Assembly: GCA_016935755.1 (NCBI GenBank)
Contig: JAFGQI010000117.1
Location: 1 to 64,000, forward strand
Source: Anaerolineales bacterium
Lineage (GTDB): Bacteria; Chloroflexota; Anaerolineae; Anaerolineales; UBA4823
Length of the DNA: 64,000 bases
Reading direction: 5' to 3'
Positions 38,181 through 44,817 of the stretch are shown piece by piece (the stretch's first letter is position 1; every line of letters starts with the position of its first letter). The translations under genes were made by a program, and so were the position numbers. The notes beneath the pieces are model-generated. The model did no database searches. It was given only the letters and a program-made list of their open reading frames with translations, and was not told the DNA's origin.

Positions 38181-39190
38181 CTGGATGCTCGCTTTCTGAT
38201 CCAATAGCTGATCCCTTTCCACACAAGGAATGTAGATGCGGCTCCGATCAGCAGAGCCGAAAAATGCGTTACCATCCACAGGCCGCTTTGCAGCGCACTA
38301 CGATAACCATCTACTCGAGACCTGCTATCCTCCGGCAGCAAGAGAGGGCTGTCCCAGACAAAAAAAGGCAGGCGCTTTAGAAAGCCTTGCTGGATGCAGC
38401 CTTCCAGGCTAAAAATAAACAAATCATTGCAGTAATACCAGGCCAGGCGTAAATCCCGCGCGAATTCCTCCCAGGTGAGCGGAGGAACACTCAACCCGAG
38501 CTCAACCCCTCCGCCCGTACTGCCCAGACCCACACATTGCGCTTCAGGCGCATAGCTGGCGATAAAACCAGCCCCGTTAGGGCGGATAAAACTGCTGTAA
38601 AGCATCCACACTTCTCGATCGACCGATAAATCCACCAAACCAACCGCTCGCTGCAGCAAGGTAGAACCCGCCTTGCGCTCATCAGAAATGAAAGGGAATT
38701 GATAAGCATCCACTGGATAGCCATCGGCGTGGATTTGAGCTACCAGGGTCTGATAAATCGTGCGAGCTGTTTTTAAGTGCCGCCGGTTCCAAATGCGCCG
38801 GATAATCTTTGGAACCACTTTCCATTTTTGCTGCGAAAGCTCGGTGATTTCATTGATATCTGGCTCGATATCCAAGCCTATTCCAGCCCATTTCAAACCA
38901 TGCTCGGCTGTCCAGGTCATAAAATCATCATATCGTGCAGCCGCCTGGGGCGCATTATACAGGTTGAACCAATACCCTTGCTCCTTGGGCAATAGCAGCC
39001 AGGCGATAACAGGCACCCCAGCGCGATTCAGCTGGCGGACGGTATCGGCGCGTTCCGTGCTTAAATCCAGAATACCCAGGCTGAGATGCGCTTCTAAGGC
39101 TAACAAATCATCCAGGACCTGCTGGGTCATTATTTTTTGTAGGGCCTCTGCATCAAGTTCACATGCAAAGGTGAGTCGAGGTTTTGCCAT
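38177..39190 (-). CDS. Hypothetical protein: TIM-barrel/glycosidase-like N-terminal region with C-terminal TM helix
   Basis: GLKWAGIGLDIEPDINEI resembles the strand-4 acidic motif of GH18-type barrels; C-terminal hydrophobic segment WMVTHFSALLIGAASTFLVWKG; ATGA overlap with P-type ATPase. Confidence 0.5.
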   Translation of the reverse strand: MAKPRLTFACELDAEALQKIMTQQVLDDLLALEAHLSLGILDLSTERADTVRQLNRAGVPVIAWLLLPKEQGYWFNLYNAPQAAARYDDFMTWTAEHGLKWAGIGLDIEPDINEITELSQQKWKVVPKIIRRIWNRRHLKTARTIYQTLVAQIHADGYPVDAYQFPFISDERKAGSTLLQRAVGLVDLSVDREVWMLYSSFIRPNGAGFIASYAPEAQCVGLGSTGGGVELGLSVPPLTWEEFARDLRLAWYYCNDLFIFSLEGCIQQGFLKRLPFFVWDSPLLLPEDSRSRVDGYRSALQSGLWMVTHFSALLIGAASTFLVWKGISYWIRKRASR

Positions 39191-39334
39191 TACAACGCTC
39201 CTAAAAATAAATCAGGGGTCTAGCAATACACAGAGTATACCCGTATTTACGGCAATTTTGCACCGCGATCAACAAAAAAACTAGAATTCATTTTATTGAT
39301 TCGCAGCCAATTTCCTTGAAAATCGGGGGCGAGG

Positions 39335-41089
39335 GTGATAGACTTGCCCATTATGCAAATAGAGAATCATAGTTTATCAACTGCTATTAATGATTTCCAC
39401 CGGGCGCGAAATCAGGCGGATCTGCAAGAGCTTATTTCACTGCTTACCGGAGAGCCAACACAGCTATTGTCCTTTGATGAAGTCATCGAGAAGCTAAAGC
39501 TTCTCGGCAGCGCTGAGCGTGGGCTGAAAGATATTCCGCTCGATGCGATCATCGGCAGCGTCGGTCGTTACACAGACTTCACTCGAGACTTCTTGCCCCG
39601 CCGAGAAGTAAACCCCGAACGGTGGGCGCGGGTGAAAATAGCCGCCTCTGGGCTGGTGGGATTGCCCCCGATCGTTGTATATCAAATCGGCGAAAGCTAT
39701 TTTGTTATCGATGGCAACCACCGTGTGTCCGTTGCCCGACAGTTTGGCGCCACCCATATCCAGGCATATGTGACCGAAATGAAAACTCGCGTCCCACTGA
39801 CGCCTGATGTAAAGCCAGATGATCTGATTCTGAAAGCGGAATACTCCAATTTTTTGGAACAGACCAGAATTGATGAACTGCGACCAGGCGCCGATTTAAG
39901 TGTAACCATTCCAGGGCAATACCCCAAACTGATCCTTCATATTGGTGTTCATCGCTACTTCATGGGGCTGGACTATAAACGCGACATCTCTTACGAAGAA
40001 GCTGTCACTCACTGGTATGATGCAGTGTATCTGCCTGTCATCCACATCATCCGAGATCAAGGCATCTTACACCGATTTCCGGACCGCACAGAAACAGACC
40101 TCTACCTGTGGCTGGCGGAGCACCGCGCCAACCTGGAAGAGCAGTTGGGTTGGCAGATTAAGACAGAGTATGCTGCCAGCAACTTGCTAGAAAAATATAG
40201 CTCTGGCGAGGCTACTACCATGAGCCGAATAGGCAGCAGGTTGTTAGAGATCATCCTGCCAGAGAAGCTTGAACCTGGCCCACCTGTGGGTCTTTGGCGC
40301 AGCACCCGCTCCAACCAATCCAAAAATTACCTCTTTGGTGAAATCCTGGTACCCGTGAATGGTAGAGAAGATGGCTGGTGCGCCCTGGAACAGGCCCTGA
40401 TCCTCGCCAGGCGCGAAGGCGCCCAAATCCATGGTCTGCATGTAATCGCCTCGGATTCCGAAGAAGAGAAACCGGAGGCTGACAGTATCCGGGCCGAATT
40501 TAACCGGCGCTGCAATGACGCTGGGATCAATGGAGCGTTGGTGATGGCAACAGGTGAAATTGCCCGGCAGATATGCCTGCATGCCAAAGTAACAGACCTG
40601 GTTGTCGCCAATCTGAGCTACCCACCTGCCCCACAGTTATTGGCTCGCCTCAGTTCTGGATTTCGCGATCTGCTCTTACGCTGCCCCAGGCCAATCCTGG
40701 CAACTCCACATACCGTTGCTCAACTTAGCCGTCCCCTGCTGGCATACGATGGCAGCCCCAAAGCTCAAGAAGCGCTCTACATCGCCACATATCTCTCGGG
40801 TAAGTGGCAAATCCCACTGGTGGTCGTGTGCGTCGAAGATTCCAGCCGGGTAACCAGTCAAACCCTGAACAGCGCGCTAGAATATCTGAGTCAGCACGGA
40901 GTAGGGGCAGAAGGCGTGATTGCCGAAGGCCCTGTTGGGCAGGCTGTCCTGGCAACCAGCCAGGCGCATAACTGTGATTTTCTGATCATGGGCGGTTATG
41001 GGTTTACCCCAGTTCTGGAAGCAGTGCTGGGAAGTTCGGTTGATCGAGTGCTGCGTGAGAGCCGGATGCCGATGCTGATATGCCGCTGA
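39335..41089 (+). CDS. ParB/sulfiredoxin-fold-like domain + uncharacterised HRYF/EEAV/TETDLYLW module + two C-terminal UspA-like domains
   Basis: IPLDAIIGSVGRYTDFTRDFLP...YFVIDGNHRVSVARQFGATHIQAYV; FLEQTRIDELRPG...HIGVHRYFMGLDYKRDISYEEAVTHWYDAVYLPVIHIIRDQGILHRFPDRTETDLYLWLAEHR; C-terminal GEILVPVNGREDGWCALEQALILARREGAQIHGLHVIA and RPLLAYDGSPKAQEALYIATYLSG...CDFLIMGGYGFTPVLEAVLGSSVDRVLRESRMPMLICR. Confidence 0.8.
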   Translation: MIDLPIMQIENHSLSTAINDFHRARNQADLQELISLLTGEPTQLLSFDEVIEKLKLLGSAERGLKDIPLDAIIGSVGRYTDFTRDFLPRREVNPERWARVKIAASGLVGLPPIVVYQIGESYFVIDGNHRVSVARQFGATHIQAYVTEMKTRVPLTPDVKPDDLILKAEYSNFLEQTRIDELRPGADLSVTIPGQYPKLILHIGVHRYFMGLDYKRDISYEEAVTHWYDAVYLPVIHIIRDQGILHRFPDRTETDLYLWLAEHRANLEEQLGWQIKTEYAASNLLEKYSSGEATTMSRIGSRLLEIILPEKLEPGPPVGLWRSTRSNQSKNYLFGEILVPVNGREDGWCALEQALILARREGAQIHGLHVIASDSEEEKPEADSIRAEFNRRCNDAGINGALVMATGEIARQICLHAKVTDLVVANLSYPPAPQLLARLSSGFRDLLLRCPRPILATPHTVAQLSRPLLAYDGSPKAQEALYIATYLSGKWQIPLVVVCVEDSSRVTSQTLNSALEYLSQHGVGAEGVIAEGPVGQAVLATSQAHNCDFLIMGGYGFTPVLEAVLGSSVDRVLRESRMPMLICR

Positions 41090-41102
41090 CAGGCGCAGCC
41101 GA

Positions 41103-42455
41103 CTACTCATCCCCTGCTGCTTTACTTTTCGCCTTTTTCCCCTTCTTAGATCCAGGCCCAGAAAAATCCTCGGTGAACTTTTCTGCTGCTTCTTCCAATG
41201 GGATTTCCGCCTCATAGGCCTGTTGAAGATACCAGCGGTGCGTGATGATCCAGAGATACAAGTCCGTCTCGGTCCGGCCAGGGAACTTCTCCAATATGCC
41301 CTGCTCGCGGATGATCTCAATCAACGGGAGATAGATTCGATCGTACCAGGATGCGACTGCTTCATCGTAGGGCGTCTCAGCCTGGCGTTGTTCGCCCAAA
41401 TACCAGCGGTGAACAGCAATATGCTCGCGAATTCTATTGCATTGACCGGGCAGGGTTGGAATGATTTGTGATCCCGGGCGCAGCTGATCCAGGCGTGTCA
41501 GTTCTAAAAATTCGACCCTTTCCTGCTCCAGGATGATATCATCCAGCCAGTGCGCCCGATTCACCAGCGAGATCAACTTTTTCACCGCTGGCAGCGGATA
41601 ATCGCCCAGCAGCTGCCTGGCAGCAGTGGTTTCAGCATCCATATCATCGGAATCATCTTCCCCCATTTGGTTGTACGCTCGTCGCAGATAACCTTGATAT
41701 TCCATCAACCACAGACATAAATCCGCCTCTGTGTGGCTGGAAAAATCCTTTAGAACGCCATGCTCCCGGATCATTACGACCAGGGGTTGATAGATCTGAT
41801 CATACCAGGAGACCACTGCTTCTTCGTAAGGGATTTCTTTACTGCGCCGTTCTCCCAAATACCAGCGGTGCAGATCAATGTGACGCAGGACTTCCGGGTA
41901 AAAATCCGGTCTGGATAATTCGATCTCTGCCTCTGGATAGAATTCGTTCAACCGTGTATTGAGCAAGAAATCTGCATACGCCTGCTTAAGATCAAGCTCA
42001 GATAATTGTAAATCGCTGGTCAGCTTGATTGGCGTATCGATCTCAATCACATAGGCATCAACATAATCCTGGCCGCGCTCACGCGCGACTGACACGCGGT
42101 GATTGCCATCTTTTACAAAATAGATATCACCAATCTGATAGAGTTCCACCGGGGGCAAGGGAACCGCTTCATAGTGCGCCAGATCAACGCTGATCCAACG
42201 ATCGCGTGTGCGGCGCTGTAGGGGCAGAAAGGCGCGATCAAAGTCATGGTACCGTCCCATGCTGCCGCAGATTTTATCAATTGGAACCTGCCGGAAACCG
42301 ATATAATGCTGCCCACGGATGGGCAGCCGTTTGCGGATTTCATCGAAGGGCAGGAGTTGGGTATCTTTCCTGGTCAGAATGCTGAGCACTTTACGCCAAA
42401 ACCCCTTGGACACGGCGCGCTCAAAATCCTTTTGAGCTAGCTGGCTGATCGTCAT
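41103..42455 (-). CDS. ParB/sulfiredoxin-fold-like domain + two tandem copies of the HRWYLG/EEAVxSWYD/TETDLYLW module
   Basis: VPIDKICGSMGRYHDFDRAFLP...YFVKDGNHRVSVARERG; copy 1 FLLNTRLNEFYPE...HIDLHRWYLGERRSKEIPYEEAVVSWYDQIYQPLVVMIREHGVLKDFSSHTEADLCLWLMEYQ; copy 2 FLELTRLDQLRPG...HIAVHRWYLGEQRQAETPYDEAVASWYDRIYLPLIEIIREQGILEKFPGRTETDLYLWIITHR. Confidence 0.8.
   Translation of the reverse strand: MTISQLAQKDFERAVSKGFWRKVLSILTRKDTQLLPFDEIRKRLPIRGQHYIGFRQVPIDKICGSMGRYHDFDRAFLPLQRRTRDRWISVDLAHYEAVPLPPVELYQIGDIYFVKDGNHRVSVARERGQDYVDAYVIEIDTPIKLTSDLQLSELDLKQAYADFLLNTRLNEFYPEAEIELSRPDFYPEVLRHIDLHRWYLGERRSKEIPYEEAVVSWYDQIYQPLVVMIREHGVLKDFSSHTEADLCLWLMEYQGYLRRAYNQMGEDDSDDMDAETTAARQLLGDYPLPAVKKLISLVNRAHWLDDIILEQERVEFLELTRLDQLRPGSQIIPTLPGQCNRIREHIAVHRWYLGEQRQAETPYDEAVASWYDRIYLPLIEIIREQGILEKFPGRTETDLYLWIITHRWYLQQAYEAEIPLEEAAEKFTEDFSGPGSKKGKKAKSKAAGDE
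41211..41510 (-). repeat. Internal protein-coding duplication, copy 2 of the HRWYLG/TETDLYLW module
   Basis: Approximate bounds from translated alignment with 41671-41970 and 39851-40155. Confidence 0.7.
41671..41970 (-). repeat. Internal protein-coding duplication, copy 1 of the HRWYLG/TETDLYLW module
   Basis: Approximate bounds from translated alignment. Confidence 0.7.
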
Positions 42456-42477
42456 TGCTCGAACTCCTGTTTATTCG

Positions 42478-43122
42478 TTAGAAGGTTCTGGGCATTTCAT
42501 GATCTATAACCGTCTCGCGATAGCCAAAGGTATTAATGACCTGCGTCCGGCCTAGGCGCGTTTCTGTAATGGTATCCGGGCGATAAATATGGATATGCCC
42601 GTGGAAATAATAAGAGGGCTGAAAAACGCTGATCAGCCAGCGAAAAGCTTTGATCCCCTGGTGGGGTAAATCCGCAGCGTCGTGTATCCCCACAGGCGGG
42701 GAATGGGTGATCAGAACATCCAGAAAGCGCCCATGCACCAGACGGTTGGCGAACAAGCCCGGTAATAGAGTAAAAACATGCGCCCACATATTCTGTTGCG
42801 TGTACTGGTAAGGACCTGGGCGGTAACGCAAGCTGCCCTCTACACCAGCCATCAGTAGACCCTTATGATTGTATGTCCGCCGGTGCAGGTCGACGCCTCC
42901 ATGCGGCGCGGTGCGCTGACCTTCCACGCTGTATTCGACAATCTTATCGTGGTTGCCGCGCACGAAAAAAAGCGGGGTATCCAGCGCATTAAGCACATAT
43001 TCCAGGTAATAATAAGCCAGATCCCCGCACCCAATCACAAGATCAACGCCGTTGAAACGACGGCGCACTTGCGGGCTGTAAAGAAAAGGGACAATCTGAT
43101 CGCTAAGGGATAAAACTCTCAT
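42478..43122 (-). CDS. Calcineurin-like metallophosphoesterase
   Basis: MRVLSLSDQ...DLVIGCGDLAYYYLEYVL...LFFVRGNHDK...DVLITHSPPVGIHDAADLPHQGIKAF...YFHGHIHIY. Confidence 0.88.
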   Translation of the reverse strand: MRVLSLSDQIVPFLYSPQVRRRFNGVDLVIGCGDLAYYYLEYVLNALDTPLFFVRGNHDKIVEYSVEGQRTAPHGGVDLHRRTYNHKGLLMAGVEGSLRYRPGPYQYTQQNMWAHVFTLLPGLFANRLVHGRFLDVLITHSPPVGIHDAADLPHQGIKAFRWLISVFQPSYYFHGHIHIYRPDTITETRLGRTQVINTFGYRETVIDHEMPRTF

Positions 43123-43280
43123 GGCGGATAGCCTGTTAATTCAGTGCTTATACCTTGATTGACACATCTTGTCAACATCCCAAGATCAAGGCAGATGTCA
43201 CATTAAAAGACGATCATTTGACACTTGAAATGAACCCGAACAGCAATTATCTTTGTATAATGGGTGAAATAAGGAATATT

Positions 43281-43952
43281 GTGGTGCTGAAGAATTTCTG
43301 GCAGCTTATCGGTTTGCTCTGTCTGTGTGCAGCTCTGACAGCCTGTGCAGTGCCTGCTGCGGGCGCGGCAGAACTGCTCCAGCCCACTCCCACAATCGAC
43401 CGGCTGGCAGCGCCTCCTATGCCTGAACATCCAACTCAGGCTGATCTGGGGGCTCATGTTTATTACCAGGTCTGCATGGCCTGTCATGGCGATCGAGGTC
43501 AGGGCTTGACCGATGAGTGGCGGGAAATTTGGGAAGAGGACGCAAACTGCTGGCAGGCAGAGTGTCATGGAAACGATCATCCATCATGGGGCTTTAGCTT
43601 CCCACCCACCTGCTGTACCGCCATTATTGGCCCGATTTCTCTGCCGACGTTCCAAAACGCCCAGGAGCTGTTTACCTACACCATCACCGAAATGCCCTGG
43701 TGGAATCCCGGTTACCTCAAAACGGAAGAATTTTGGCAGGTGACGGCCTACCTGATGCGCGCCAATCATGTCCTGCCTGAGGGGGTTGTTTTAGACGAAA
43801 ACAATGCTTTCGTTTACAACTTGCATCCGGTTGACCCCCATCCAGAAGATAACCGCGCCCAGATTCTGCTCGTTACCGGCTTGCTGGCAGCCATTGCCGG
43901 TCTGGTATTTTTCCAGAGTCATTTTAGCAACGGTTCCTCGTCCCAAAAATAA
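43281..43952 (+). CDS. c-type cytochrome lipoprotein (CX2CH plus CX4CH), C-terminal TM
   Basis: Lipobox LTAC; HVYYQVCMACHGDRGQGLTDEW and ANCWQAECHG; TEMPWWNPGYL; C-terminal hydrophobic segment. GTG at 43281 has AAGGA 5 nt upstream; TATAAT at 43256-43261 overlaps the alternative ATG 43260. Exact start uncertain. Confidence 0.75.
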   Translation: MVLKNFWQLIGLLCLCAALTACAVPAAGAAELLQPTPTIDRLAAPPMPEHPTQADLGAHVYYQVCMACHGDRGQGLTDEWREIWEEDANCWQAECHGNDHPSWGFSFPPTCCTAIIGPISLPTFQNAQELFTYTITEMPWWNPGYLKTEEFWQVTAYLMRANHVLPEGVVLDENNAFVYNLHPVDPHPEDNRAQILLVTGLLAAIAGLVFFQSHFSNGSSSQK

Positions 43953-44067
43953 ACCAGCAGCATGGTGCTGGGGCGCCATTCTTGACGCACATGTGTTATA
44001 ATTTTTACGACGCAGCGCGTCATATTATCTATAGGTCAAATTGTCTACTCAAAAGGGAGAGAATGAC

Positions 44068-44439
44068 ATGTCCACACAAACTCAGGAAGAAGAGCCTGGA
44101 AAACCAGGTGAAGATAAAGAGGAACACTATCCTATGCTGGAAGCTGCCCGCAAGATCCTGCTGGCTGGTATTGGCGCCATGGCAATTGCCCAGGATGAGA
44201 TCGAAGAATTCGTTCAAAAGCTGGTCGATCGGGGTGAAATTGCTGAAAAAGACGGCCGCAAACTCGTGCGCGAGATTATGGATAAGCGCAGGAAACGCGT
44301 CGAACACGCTGAGGCTGAACTGACCACCCGGATAGAAGACATCCTCAACCGCATGAGTGTGCCAACCAAGAAAGACATCGATGCCTTGAGCGAAAAGATA
44401 GCCATTCTGACTCGCAAAGTCGAGCAGCTTAAAAAGTAA
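44068..44439 (+). CDS. Phasin-like (polyhydroxyalkanoate granule-associated protein-like) coiled-coil protein
   Basis: MLEAARKILLAGIGAMAIAQDEIEEFVQKLVDRGEIAEKDGRKLVREIMDKRRKR...coiled coil; GGGAG SD before ATG 44068; 5 nt before a PhaR-like gene. Confidence 0.75.
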   Translation: MSTQTQEEEPGKPGEDKEEHYPMLEAARKILLAGIGAMAIAQDEIEEFVQKLVDRGEIAEKDGRKLVREIMDKRRKRVEHAEAELTTRIEDILNRMSVPTKKDIDALSEKIAILTRKVEQLKK

Positions 44440-44444
44440 CCGGG

Positions 44445-44792
44445 ATGGTTTTGATCAAACGCTATCCTAACCGCAAGTTATATAGTACTGAAACAAAACA
44501 ATATATCAAGCTAGAAGAAATCGCAGCCCTCATTCGCCAGGGGGAAGAAATCCAGGTGACCGATCACGTCAGCGGGGCGGATATCACCGCGCTGACCCTC
44601 ACCCAGATTATCCTGGAACAAGAGAAGAAAAAAACCGGTCTGCTGACCATCTCTGTGCTGATCGGCCTGATTCGTTTCAGTGGAGTCGGTCTGCTCGCCC
44701 TGCAGCAGCAAATCCCCACCCGCGCAGATATCCAGCGGTTAAACCACCAGCTAGAAGAATTAGCCGCTAAAATCGAAGAAATCTCCAGATAA
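44445..44792 (+). CDS. PhaR-type PHA accumulation regulator DNA-binding domain protein
   Basis: IKRYPNRKLYSTETKQYIKLEEIAALIRQGEEIQVTDHVSGADITALTLTQIILEQE matches the PHB/PHA_acc_N signature; C-terminal coiled coil. Confidence 0.85.
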   Translation: MVLIKRYPNRKLYSTETKQYIKLEEIAALIRQGEEIQVTDHVSGADITALTLTQIILEQEKKKTGLLTISVLIGLIRFSGVGLLALQQQIPTRADIQRLNHQLEELAAKIEEISR

Positions 44793-44817
44793 GAATTTGT
44801 CCATCCGGGTAACCCTC

